Shown: positions 1 to 5,204, counted from the first letter of the stretch. The stretch is DNA of 5,999 nt from Oscillospiraceae bacterium (GCA_016297675.1 JAEDGE010000114.1:1-5999); one strand, 5' to 3'. Notes: generated from the sequence alone by a model not told the origin. Made by a program: numbers and translations.

Positions 1-198
1 TATCGGTTGGAGGTTCCATTTACCCGAGAGAGCTGGAATGGCAGAATGAAAGCCTGCCGTGGCGTGGGAGCTTCGCTGTCGGAAACAGAAGTTGCAGCAT
101 GGGAGCAGGAACATCTGAAACTTTTACAAAAAATTGCACCAGAAACATTTGCTGTAAAGCATTATGCAGCGATTGCGGAATTAAAGAAAAAATCCTGA
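1..198 (+). CDS. SAM-dependent methyltransferase, C-terminal part
   Basis: This is an open frame entering from the left edge, 65 residues to a TGA stop, so the start and the SAM-binding core lie outside the window. The visible part contains FTRESWNGRMKACRGVGASL and, near the end, a segment reading HYAAIAELK. This resembles the C-terminal lid and last strand of small class I SAM-dependent methyltransferases of Firmicutes, in which a 'W.GRM.A.RG.GASL' stretch and a final 'HYA..A.LK' are recurrent. The substrate cannot be inferred, because the glycine-rich motif I is absent from the window. There is no clear terminator after the stop; the next gene begins 73 bases on behind its own promoter. The family call rests on remembered similarity and is fairly confident; the specific role is unknown. 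Confidence 0.72.
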   Translation, partial: YRLEVPFTRESWNGRMKACRGVGASLSETEVAAWEQEHLKLLQKIAPETFAVKHYAAIAELKKKS

Positions 199-205
199 TG
201 CGAAT

Positions 206-235
206 ATGTCATGCTGTTGTCGCATTTGGTATGAT
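206..235 (+). promoter_or_regulatory. Extended -10 promoter of the GyrI-like/DUF3795 unit
   Basis: The -10 hexamer TATGAT (230-235) is preceded by TG at 227-228, giving an extended -10. ATGTCA at 206-211 is a four-of-six match to a -35 box with an 18-base spacer. Transcription would start near 242, inside the palindrome at 231-248, about 30 bases before the first start codon. Confidence 0.55.
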
Positions 236-248
236 ATACTCATATCAT
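231..248. promoter_or_regulatory. Perfect inverted repeat over -10 and start site (candidate operator)
   Basis: ATGATAT (231-237) and ATATCAT (242-248) are exact reverse complements separated by ACTC. The 18-base dyad covers most of the -10 box and the predicted transcription start, the classic place for a repressor operator. No repressor gene is visible in the window, so the protein that binds it is unknown. Confidence 0.45.
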
Positions 249-271
249 CAAAAAAGAAATGAGGTATCATC

Positions 272-727
272 ATGCAATACGAAATTGTACATCTAAACGA
301 AAAAACAGTTGTTGGTTACGCTGCCCGTACCAGCAACCTTGCACCGGATATGGGGCAGGTCATCGGCGGTCTGTGGCAGCGATTTTATCAGCCGGACGGC
401 TATCCTTGTATTCCAAGCAAGAAAAATGACAAGGCACTCGGTATTTATACCGACTATGCCAATGCGGAACAGGCAGAGTATACTGTTCTGGTTGCCTGTG
501 AGGTACAGGAACATGTAGACGTACCAGAAACATTTGTCGTGCGTACTATTCCGGCGGGAACCTATGCAAAGTTTGTAGTAACCGGCAACATGATTACAGA
601 AGTGTCAGATTTTTGGAAACAGCTGTGGAAAATGCCGCTACAACGTTCATTTGTCTGTGATTTTGAAGAATATCAGAATGCAGATCTGGAACACGCCGAA
701 ATTCATATTTATATCAGCCTGAAATAA
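272..727 (+). CDS. GyrI-like / AraC effector-binding domain protein
   Basis: The 151-residue protein matches the stand-alone GyrI-like (AraC effector-binding, SOUL-like) fold. It opens with a short strand (YEIVHLNEKTVVGYAARTS), then a helix with LWQRFY, the conserved 'LGIYTDY' strand, 'YTVLVACEV', and a closing 'PAGTYAKFVVTG' with a C-terminal 'EIHIYISLK'. The family binds small amphipathic or drug-like ligands; some members are regulator domains and others are free-standing proteins of the GyrI/YdeE kind. No DNA-binding HTH domain is present, so it is not a complete AraC or MerR regulator. The start is set by GAGG at 261-264, seven bases before ATG. It is the first gene of a unit with the DUF3795 genes: the next start codon follows its stop by seven bases. 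The ligand is unknown. Confidence 0.85.
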   Translation: MQYEIVHLNEKTVVGYAARTSNLAPDMGQVIGGLWQRFYQPDGYPCIPSKKNDKALGIYTDYANAEQAEYTVLVACEVQEHVDVPETFVVRTIPAGTYAKFVVTGNMITEVSDFWKQLWKMPLQRSFVCDFEEYQNADLEHAEIHIYISLK

Positions 728-734
728 AGGTACT

Positions 735-1469
735 ATGAATATGGATCATATAGATTTCAATAAAATCACTGCCTGTGGAGGAGACTGTTTCGATTGTCTA
801 CATTATCACAACAATGATTGCTGTGGATGTCGACAGAACGGTGGAATATGCGTGAAAATGTGGAAGGATGGCTGTGAAATTTGCAAATGCTGTCAGGAAC
901 ATGATGTACAATTCTGCGGTCTTTGCAATGCGTTTCCCTGTGTATGTCTGCGAAATACCTTGACATGGAATCAAGATGGCATAGAACGGCTGGAAATGCT
1001 TGCAGAAGAATACCATAGACGCAGAAAAGTATTTTTGCCTGTTTTGTCATTGCTCTGGAAGAAAATCGGTACGCATGGTGTGATGACCTTGTCAACCAGT
1101 TTGGACAATCGTGTCACTTCTCGACCGATGAGTGTTGTAGTGCTCAATGGAGTATTCTATTGCCAGACAGATAAAACTTCCCTAAAATGCCAGCAGATTC
1201 AGAAAAATCCAAATGTTGCACTTTGTTATCAGAATTTTTCTATTGAGGGAACTTGTCGTATAGTGGGAAAGCCGTATGAGAATCCGGTTTTTATCCAGTC
1301 AATGAGAGAATCTTTCCCCAATGCAGTGGAAAGATGGTCGTCACTTCCAACAGAATGCATTCTTTCTGTTACGCCAGTACGGATGGCGGCATGGGGTTAT
1401 GAGAATGATAAGCCATATATGGAATATTGGGATTTTCAGAACCTTTCTTATTGCAGAAAGTGGAAATGA
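735..1469 (+). CDS. DUF3795 domain fused to an FMN-binding split-barrel domain
   Basis: This is a 244-residue two-domain protein. Residues 1 to about 95 are a DUF3795 domain with 15 cysteines between C14 and C71, mostly in CxxC, CC or CxC clusters (including FCGLCNAFPC), as expected for a metal-binding knuckle or iron-sulfur fold. Residues ~100-244 look like a pyridoxamine 5'-phosphate oxidase-like split barrel, with VMTLSTSLDNRVTSRPM, a strand reading VFYCQTD, then NPNVALCYQN and 'GTCRIVG'. That fold usually binds FMN, F420 or haem. The fusion suggests a redox function, but no substrate can be named. The start is ambiguous. AAAGG at 726-730 lies four bases before the ATG at 735 and ten before a second ATG at 741, so the true protein may be two residues shorter. 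It is translationally close to the GyrI-like gene and precedes a second DUF3795-like gene. Confidence 0.82.
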   Translation: MNMDHIDFNKITACGGDCFDCLHYHNNDCCGCRQNGGICVKMWKDGCEICKCCQEHDVQFCGLCNAFPCVCLRNTLTWNQDGIERLEMLAEEYHRRRKVFLPVLSLLWKKIGTHGVMTLSTSLDNRVTSRPMSVVVLNGVFYCQTDKTSLKCQQIQKNPNVALCYQNFSIEGTCRIVGKPYENPVFIQSMRESFPNAVERWSSLPTECILSVTPVRMAAWGYENDKPYMEYWDFQNLSYCRKWK

Positions 1470-1470
1470 T

Positions 1471-1475
1471 GGAGG
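1471..1475 (+). promoter_or_regulatory. Ribosome binding site fixing the start of the small DUF3795-like gene
   Basis: GGAGG lies seven bases before the ATG at 1483. It selects this start over the in-frame ATG at 1321, which would lie deep inside the upstream gene. Confidence 0.75.
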
Positions 1476-1482
1476 CTTAAAA

Positions 1483-1662
1483 ATGAAACGAGAACTTGGC
1501 ATCGCAAGATGTGGACTTGCTTGCTGCCTATGTGCGGAGCATATAAACTGTAAGGGCTGCCACGCAGAGGATTGCGAGGGAAAAGAATGGTGCGAGAATC
1601 GTCATTGCAGTATAGAAAAAGGGTTGACCCATTGTTTTGCCTGTATGGAGCAATCATGCTGA
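1483..1662 (+). CDS. Small cysteine-rich DUF3795-like protein (possibly truncated)
   Basis: This is a 59-residue protein with 12 cysteines, about one residue in five. It starts MKRELGIARCGLACCLC, then has a CxxC at C23/C26, further cysteines at 31, 37 and 42, CFAC at 51-54 and a terminal cysteine at 59. The opening 'CGLxCxxC' and the later 'WCENRxCSIEKGLxHCFxC' pattern are typical of DUF3795 proteins, which probably bind metal ions or iron-sulfur clusters. Relatives I remember usually continue with a helical segment after the last cysteine pair. This one stops right there, so it may be a shortened or decaying copy, or a natural minimal form. A good GGAGG and 13 bases after the upstream stop support expression from the same mRNA. 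The terminator begins 34 bases downstream. Confidence 0.68.
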   Translation: MKRELGIARCGLACCLCAEHINCKGCHAEDCEGKEWCENRHCSIEKGLTHCFACMEQSC

Positions 1663-1696
1663 CTGGAGAGAATATATAAGAAAAGTAACACAAAAG

Positions 1697-1737
1697 AAAA
1701 CGCTGTATGATCGAATCAAATCGACCTACAGCGTTTT
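1697..1737. terminator. Bidirectional intrinsic terminator between convergent genes
   Basis: An 11-bp perfect stem pairs 1697-1707 (AAAACGCTGTA) with 1727-1737 (TACAGCGTTTT); TCGA segments in the 19-base loop can extend it. The T-run on one strand and the A-run on the other let it stop both the DUF3795 unit (plus) and the TSCPD gene (minus). Confidence 0.88.
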
Positions 1738-1755
1738 CCCTATATTTTGTTCTGT

Positions 1756-2010
1756 TCAAGCAGTTTCCGCACAAATTTTTTTCAATGCCTGTGCAAGTTG
1801 ATCCGGACAGGATGTTGGTTTGCCGTTGCAGCGGATATGTTCCAACTTTGCAATGACATCTTCGACTTTCATTCCCTTTACCAAAGCACCAATGCCCTGC
1901 AAATTTCCGTTGCAGCCGCCAACAAAGGATACGTTCTGTACGATACCATCTTCTACATCAATGGTAATCTGTCTGGAACAGACACCGGTGGGTCGATATT
2001 GATATTGCAT
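1756..2010 (-). CDS. TIGR03905 family TSCPD domain protein
   Basis: This 84-residue protein has the diagnostic TSCPD motif near its C-terminus (NGKPTSCPDQLAQAL) and the matching N-terminal half: YRPTGVCSRQITIDVEDG, then FVGGCNGNLQGIGALVKGM. This is the full usual length of TIGR03905 proteins. The TSCPD domain (PF12637) is also found at the C-terminus of B12-dependent ribonucleotide reductases, where its cysteines are thought to help in redox or metal binding. The role of the stand-alone form is not known. Cysteines are at residues 11, 33, 61, 68 and 80. A strong AGGAGG on the minus strand lies nine bases before the ATG, and the gene has its own consensus promoter (2034-2062). It is therefore transcribed apart from cca, although cca read-through could also reach it, since no terminator is visible between them. 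Confidence 0.92.
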   Translation of the reverse strand: MQYQYRPTGVCSRQITIDVEDGIVQNVSFVGGCNGNLQGIGALVKGMKVEDVIAKLEHIRCNGKPTSCPDQLAQALKKICAETA

Positions 2011-2033
2011 ATTCTGCCACCTCCTTTTTTCTG

Positions 2034-2062
2034 ATTATAACATGTTTTAGTCGGAATTGCAA
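2034..2062 (-). promoter_or_regulatory. Promoter of the TSCPD gene
   Basis: On the minus strand, TTGCAA (2062-2057), a 17-base spacer and TATAAT (2039-2034) with TGT just upstream form an extended -10 promoter. It lies 24 bases upstream of the gene start and leaves room for the AGGAGG at 2020-2025. Confidence 0.85.
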
Positions 2063-2085
2063 GTGATTTTTCCTTTTTAGAATCG

Positions 2086-2114
2086 TTGACAGACTGCGGG
2101 AAGCATGCTATACT
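2086..2114 (+). promoter_or_regulatory. Strong promoter facing into the 3' end of cca (antisense)
   Basis: TTGACA (2086-2091), a 17-base spacer and TATACT (2109-2114), with TGC before the -10, give a near-consensus sigma-A promoter. It is back to back with the TSCPD promoter but has no plus-strand gene directly ahead. A transcript from about 2121 would run antisense through cca, reaching the thioesterase gene at 3533 if not stopped. Confidence 0.75.
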
Positions 2115-2130
2115 ATAAATGATACAGGAA

Positions 2131-3489
2131 TTATATGGATAGCTTATTATTTCGTGTATCTTGAATCCACTGTAGGAGAGCTTCTTTTTCATTCGGAAGG
2201 GTACCGTTTATGACCTGTTCTAAGGCAGCTTTTAAGAGCATCCCAATTTCTACACCCTGTGGGATTCCAAGCTTTAGCAGATCTCTTCCTTGAATACACA
2301 AGTCCCGCAGTTGAAAACAAGTTTCTTCCTGTAAGATGACTTCTAACAGGTTTTTCATTTGCTGAAGCTTTTGTAAGTTGGGTTCTGCGTAGACGGCTAC
2401 CTGTGCCTGCAAATCAGCTTTCCGTAAAGCCAATAATCGCTTGGTCTGTTCAGTGCCGTGCTTTCGCAGCAAACGCAGTAAGTACGTCCGATCTGGAAGA
2501 ATTTGTATTTCATGACCGGAAACCAGTTCCACAATGGCAGCCGTTTTTTTCTTCTCCATTTTTAATCGGCTGCAAATTTGTTCTGCCAATCCAGCACTAC
2601 TTGCCGGATGTTCATAAAAATGACCCACTCCAGTTTCATCCTGTGTGAAACACGATGGCTTTCCGCTGTCATGCAGCAATGCTGCCCAACAGAGTACGGA
2701 ATCGTTTGGATCGCAATGGGATAGAACCGTTAAACTATGTTGCCAGACATCCTGATGATGTCGGGGATGGTATTGCGAGAAGCCGCTCATCTGCCGCAAT
2801 TCCGGAAAAATGGAAAACCAGACAGCTGCGTGTTCTGCCAAAACGTCTGCTGCATAAGAAGCAGTGACAATCCGGTCGCATTCAGATAAAATCCGTTCCG
2901 CAGAAACAAATCGTAGAAGACTGGAGTTTTTTCGCATTGCTTCTGCAGTTTCCGGCGTAATGGTCAAGCCATAGACAGCAGCAAATCGAACAGCCCGTAA
3001 AATTCGCAGGGCATCTTCTTCAAAACGTTTTGTTGGATCTCCCACACAGCGAAGGACTTTTTTTTGTAGGTCAGTTGCTCCGTGGAAGGGATCAACAAAG
3101 CCGTTTTCAGGATGATATGCCATCGCATTAATGGTAAAATCTCGCCGCTGCAAATCTGTATAGAGAGAGGTTGTAAATTGCACTGCATCTGGATGACGGT
3201 GATCTTGATAGGTGCTTTCCTGTCGAAAGGTTGTGATTTCATAAATCGTTCCATTTCTCAAAACGCTGATGGTGCCATGCTGGATTCCCATAGTGAGACA
3301 GGGCACATCAAAGAAACATGCCTGTATTTGTTCCGGTGTGGCATTCGTGCAGAAGTCCCAGTCATGCGGCTGTTTGTGCAATAGCGTATCTCTAATACAG
3401 CCGCCCACTGCATAAGCGGTATATCCATGAGATTGCAGTCGCTGTAAAATCCAGATGCCGTCTTCTGGTATATTTATTTTTTTCTGCAT
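2131..3489 (-). CDS. cca: CCA-adding / CCA-repair tRNA nucleotidyltransferase
   Basis: This 452-residue class II nucleotidyltransferase adds or repairs the 3' CCA of tRNA from CTP and ATP in the cytosol. The head domain has VGGCIRD (residues 28-34), the metal-binding DWD (43-45), HGTISV, and RRDFTINAMAY (115-125). It is followed by the FEEDALRILRAVRFA signature of the tRNA nucleotidyltransferase/poly(A) polymerase superfamily and a neck region. The C-terminal half carries an HD domain (WQHSLTVLSHC, then LLHDSGKP), as in many bacterial CCA enzymes with phosphohydrolase activity. The start at 3489 is chosen because AGGAGA lies six bases upstream on the minus strand; the 19 extra N-terminal residues of the longer frame are non-conserved and lack a ribosome site. 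All three tRNA genes in the window encode CCA, so the enzyme would act on them in repair. No convincing promoter lies directly upstream. It diverges from the thioesterase gene. Confidence 0.95.
   Translation of the reverse strand: MQKKINIPEDGIWILQRLQSHGYTAYAVGGCIRDTLLHKQPHDWDFCTNATPEQIQACFFDVPCLTMGIQHGTISVLRNGTIYEITTFRQESTYQDHRHPDAVQFTTSLYTDLQRRDFTINAMAYHPENGFVDPFHGATDLQKKVLRCVGDPTKRFEEDALRILRAVRFAAVYGLTITPETAEAMRKNSSLLRFVSAERILSECDRIVTASYAADVLAEHAAVWFSIFPELRQMSGFSQYHPRHHQDVWQHSLTVLSHCDPNDSVLCWAALLHDSGKPSCFTQDETGVGHFYEHPASSAGLAEQICSRLKMEKKKTAAIVELVSGHEIQILPDRTYLLRLLRKHGTEQTKRLLALRKADLQAQVAVYAEPNLQKLQQMKNLLEVILQEETCFQLRDLCIQGRDLLKLGIPQGVEIGMLLKAALEQVINGTLPNEKEALLQWIQDTRNNKLSI
3466..3474 (+). 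promoter_or_regulatory. Weak extended -10 candidate for the thioesterase gene
   Basis: TG at 3466-3467, a G and TATATT (3469-3474) resemble an extended -10 element inside the start of cca, about 58 bases before the thioesterase ATG. No matching -35 is seen. It is offered as the best local candidate only. Confidence 0.25.
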
Positions 3490-3495
3490 ATAAAT

Positions 3496-3501
3496 TCTCC
3501 T
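3496..3501 (-). promoter_or_regulatory. Ribosome binding site fixing the cca start
   Basis: AGGAGA on the minus strand, six bases upstream of the ATG at 3489, sets this start over the upstream in-frame ATG at 3546. Confidence 0.7.
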
Positions 3502-3518
3502 ATAAATGAATAAAAATG

Positions 3519-3524
3519 AAAGGA
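3519..3524 (+). promoter_or_regulatory. Ribosome binding site fixing the thioesterase start
   Basis: AAAGGA lies eight bases before the ATG at 3533. The in-frame ATG at 3506 has no such site, so the shorter protein is preferred. Confidence 0.7.
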
Positions 3525-3532
3525 TCTTGTTT

Positions 3533-3970
3533 ATGGAAAAAATCATTTATCGTCGTCCAGTACAGTATTATGAAACCGATCGGATGCAGATTGTACATCA
3601 CTCAAATTATATTCGCTGGATGGAGGAAATTCGAGTGGCATTTATGAAAGAACATGGAATGCCGTATCATCAGTTGGAAGCGGATGGTATTTTGATGCCT
3701 GTATTGGGGGTAACCTGTCAATATCAGATGCCGCTACAATTTGGCGATATTTTTTCTGCAGGTTGTCATATTACCGATTACAACGGGGTACGATTGACGC
3801 TGTCATATGAGATTTATAAAGAAGGATGTGACCGCTGCTGTGTGACTGGAACTTCTCAGCACTGTTTTACAAATGCTGATCGAAAACCGATTCGTTTGCC
3901 ACGCCGAAATGCAGCATTACATGATTTGTTCCTTTCTTTGTTGGAACAAGATATAGCAGAAAAGCTATAA
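3533..3970 (+). CDS. YbgC/4HBT-type hotdog acyl-CoA thioesterase
   Basis: This 145-residue single hotdog-fold protein is of the usual length for the 4-hydroxybenzoyl-CoA thioesterase/YbgC/FadM group. These enzymes hydrolyse acyl-CoA or acyl-ACP thioesters in the cytosol. The N-terminus carries the family signature: RPVQYYETDRMQIVHHSNYI, then RWMEEIR. D16 aligns with the catalytic aspartate of 4HBT, and HHSNY replaces the common YHANY. The middle strand 'PLQFGDIF' and the 'TGTSQHCFTN' strand complete the fold. The acyl substrate cannot be told from sequence. It is divergent to cca with 43 bases between the starts, too little to hold two complete promoters with leaders. No terminator follows the stop. 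The call could equally be written as acyl-ACP thioesterase-like. Confidence 0.9.
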   Translation: MEKIIYRRPVQYYETDRMQIVHHSNYIRWMEEIRVAFMKEHGMPYHQLEADGILMPVLGVTCQYQMPLQFGDIFSAGCHITDYNGVRLTLSYEIYKEGCDRCCVTGTSQHCFTNADRKPIRLPRRNAALHDLFLSLLEQDIAEKL

Positions 3971-3972
3971 AA

Positions 3973-4001
3973 ATCATAGCATAAATTGAAGGACTTGTCA
4001 A
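3973..4001 (-). promoter_or_regulatory. Strong promoter facing into the 3' end of the thioesterase gene (antisense)
   Basis: On the minus strand, TTGACA (4001-3996), a 17-base spacer and TATGAT (3978-3973), with TGC before the -10, form a near-consensus promoter. A transcript from about 3966 would be antisense to the whole thioesterase gene and then sense for cca, whose start is 477 bases further on. Confidence 0.72.
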
Positions 4002-4062
4002 TCTAGTCTGAAAATCAGCCAGCATGGGAACGATTCGGACAAAGGTTTCTCAAAGACTTGTC
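3992..4062 (+). repeat. Pair of GACTTGTC direct repeats
   Basis: GACTTGTC occurs at 3992-3999 and 4055-4062, each followed within a base by AAT. The first overlaps the -35 region of the minus-strand promoter. They may be protein-binding half-sites, but an 8-base repeat can occur by chance. Confidence 0.3.
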
Positions 4063-4064
4063 TA

Positions 4065-4111
4065 ATATTTCTTTAGGTATACCTGATTTCTGCAACAGGT
4101 CTAAGAAATAT
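4065..4111. other. Long imperfect stem-loop upstream of the SPFH gene
   Basis: ATATTTCTT (4065-4073) pairs with AAGAAATAT (4103-4111). After a one-base bulge AG pairs with CT, and ACCTG (4081-4085) pairs with CAGGT (4096-4100) around a ten-base loop. No T-run follows, so it is not an ordinary terminator. It lies between two divergent promoters and could be an operator or an RNA structure in read-through transcripts. Confidence 0.45.
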
Positions 4112-4146
4112 GAAAATTCACTTCCGTGAAAAATCAGAACGCACAG

Positions 4147-4175
4147 TTGACAGCACAGATTCCATATGCTATAAT
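4147..4175 (+). promoter_or_regulatory. Perfect consensus promoter of the SPFH gene
   Basis: TTGACA (4147-4152), 17 bases and TATAAT (4170-4175), with TGC just before the -10, match the sigma-A consensus at every position. Transcription would start near 4182, giving a leader of about 36 bases. This predicts strong constitutive expression unless repressed. Confidence 0.92.
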
Positions 4176-4202
4176 AAAATTATCGTTTTTTCGACAAAAA
4201 GC

Positions 4203-4210
4203 AGAAAGGA
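4203..4210 (+). promoter_or_regulatory. Ribosome binding site fixing the SPFH start
   Basis: AGAAAGGA ends seven bases before the ATG at 4218. The earlier in-frame ATG at 4110 lies upstream of the promoter itself and is rejected. Confidence 0.8.
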
Positions 4211-4217
4211 TTTACAG

Positions 4218-5090
4218 ATGAAAAACATAAAAAAAGCAAGAATCTGGATTATTTCCGGCGTTGCAGCCCTTTTATTGATTGCTGCTGTTGGCAGTGCCAT
4301 GACAGTTGTGCCAGCCGGACATGCTGGTGTCGTTGTCACAATGGGCAGTGTGAGCCAACGAGTATTGGATGAAGGACTCCATTTCAAAGCACCATTTGTG
4401 CAGCAGGTTGTGATGATGAACAATAAAATTCAAAAAACGGAAGTATCCTCCAATAGCGTTTCTAAAGACCTCCAAACAATTTCCAGTTCCGTCGCCATCA
4501 ATTATCATATTACAAAAGATGCCTCTGCCACCATTTATCAAACCATCGGGGAACAGTATGCAGATACCGTTTTACAGCCTGCCATTCAAGAGGCTGTTAA
4601 GGCAGTGACGGCACAGTATACTGCTGAAGAATTGATTACCAAGCGTTCTGCGGTTGGAGATGAGATCGGACAGACCCTTTCTAACAAAGTTTCTGAATAT
4701 GGCATTTTAATTGATAAGTTTAATATTGTCAACTTTGACTTTTCGGAAGAGTTCAATGCGGCAATTGAGCAGAAGCAAGTAGCAGAACAAAATAAACTGC
4801 GTGCAGAAACAGAAAAAGAACAGCAGATCATTGAAGCAGAAGCCGCTGCAAAACAAAAAACCATTGCTGCGGAAGCAGAAGCAGAGGCAACACTGAAAAA
4901 AGCGGAGGCAGAAGCCGCTGCAAATGAAAAAATCAATGCTTCTCTGAATGACCGTGTGTTGCGGTATCAGCAGATTGAAAAATGGGATGGAAAGTATCCC
5001 AATGTGGTTTCGGATTCCGCTTCGATTCTGGTGGATCTTCCAACAGACAATAGCGATAACACACAAGCAGCAGAGACAGTCAACCCATAA
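4218..5090 (+). CDS. Membrane-anchored SPFH/band 7 (prohibitin-like) protein
   Basis: This 290-residue protein has an N-terminal membrane segment (residues ~8-30, after a lysine-rich start) followed at once by VPAGHAGVVVTMGSV, the usual entry into the band 7/SPFH fold. The fold continues through GLHFKAPF, a strand with 'SSSVAINYHI' and a helix with 'AVTAQYTAEELITKRS', to about residue 180. Residues ~182-240 form an Ala/Glu/Lys-rich coiled coil, and the C-terminus is a short polar, acidic tail. SPFH proteins form oligomeric rings or cages at the membrane, organise membrane domains and often hold proteases or other partners; prohibitin is the closest type here. No NfeD-like or protease partner is adjacent, and the gene stands alone between its own promoter and terminator. 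An in-frame repeat in the coiled coil encodes EAEAAA-like units twice. The role in this organism is not known. Confidence 0.9.
   Translation: MKNIKKARIWIISGVAALLLIAAVGSAMTVVPAGHAGVVVTMGSVSQRVLDEGLHFKAPFVQQVVMMNNKIQKTEVSSNSVSKDLQTISSSVAINYHITKDASATIYQTIGEQYADTVLQPAIQEAVKAVTAQYTAEELITKRSAVGDEIGQTLSNKVSEYGILIDKFNIVNFDFSEEFNAAIEQKQVAEQNKLRAETEKEQQIIEAEAAAKQKTIAAEAEAEATLKKAEAEAAANEKINASLNDRVLRYQQIEKWDGKYPNVVSDSASILVDLPTDNSDNTQAAETVNP
4836..4924 (+). repeat. In-frame 17-base direct repeat in the coiled-coil region
   Basis: GCAGAAGCCGCTGCAAA occurs at 4836-4852 and 4908-4924, exactly 72 bases (24 codons) apart, within the Ala/Glu-rich coiled coil. It fits growth of the helix by internal duplication, and could allow loss or gain of 24 codons by slippage. 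Confidence 0.7.
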
Positions 5091-5110
5091 CACTACGATA
5101 ATAACCAATA

Positions 5111-5163
5111 CAGCAGCTGTGCACAGCAAGAATCTTCTGGTGCAGCTGCTGATTTTATTTTTT
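5111..5163 (+). terminator. Intrinsic terminator of the SPFH gene
   Basis: CAGCAGCTG (5111-5119) is the reverse complement of CAGCTGCTG (5143-5151), and TGCAC/GTGCA can pair as an alternative inner stem. The stem is followed by a T-rich tract (5153-5163) interrupted by one A. It begins 20 bases after the stop codon. Confidence 0.88.
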
Positions 5164-5204
5164 AAAGTTAAAATGAGATTAACTTTTTTTTATTTTCTCA
5201 TTTT
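5164..5204 (+). other. Two mutually exclusive AT-rich stem-loops
   Basis: AAAGTTAA (5164-5171) can pair with TTAACTTT (5179-5186), followed by more Ts (to 5191), like a weak terminator. Alternatively AAAATGAGA (5170-5178) can pair perfectly with TCTCATTTT (5196-5204). The two pairings overlap. They may be backup terminators behind the SPFH gene. Confidence 0.45.

Noticed and set aside
198..225. ATGCGA/TCGCAT inverted repeat as a terminator of the methyltransferase gene.
   Set aside because: The stem is only 6 bp with a 16-base loop and no T-run, and it overlaps the next promoter.
1660..1710. UGA at 1660-1662 as a selenocysteine codon, extending the small DUF3795-like protein by 15 residues.
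   Set aside because: No short hairpin of bacterial SECIS type follows directly; the nearest stem is the terminator about 35 bases on. A plain stop is simpler.
3490..3546. Longer cca frame starting at 3546 on the minus strand.
   Set aside because: The extra 19 residues overlap the divergent gene's start and lack a ribosome site, whereas AGGAGA supports the start at 3489.
4110..4217. Earlier in-frame start for the SPFH protein, adding 36 residues.
   Set aside because: The ATG at 4110 lies upstream of the consensus promoter and has no ribosome site; the added residues are not membrane-like or conserved in type.
4586..5129. Long minus-strand open frames opposite the SPFH gene, rich in Ser/Ala or Phe/Cys.
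   Set aside because: They mirror the Ala/Glu-rich coiled-coil codons on the other strand; they have no ribosome site and resemble no family.
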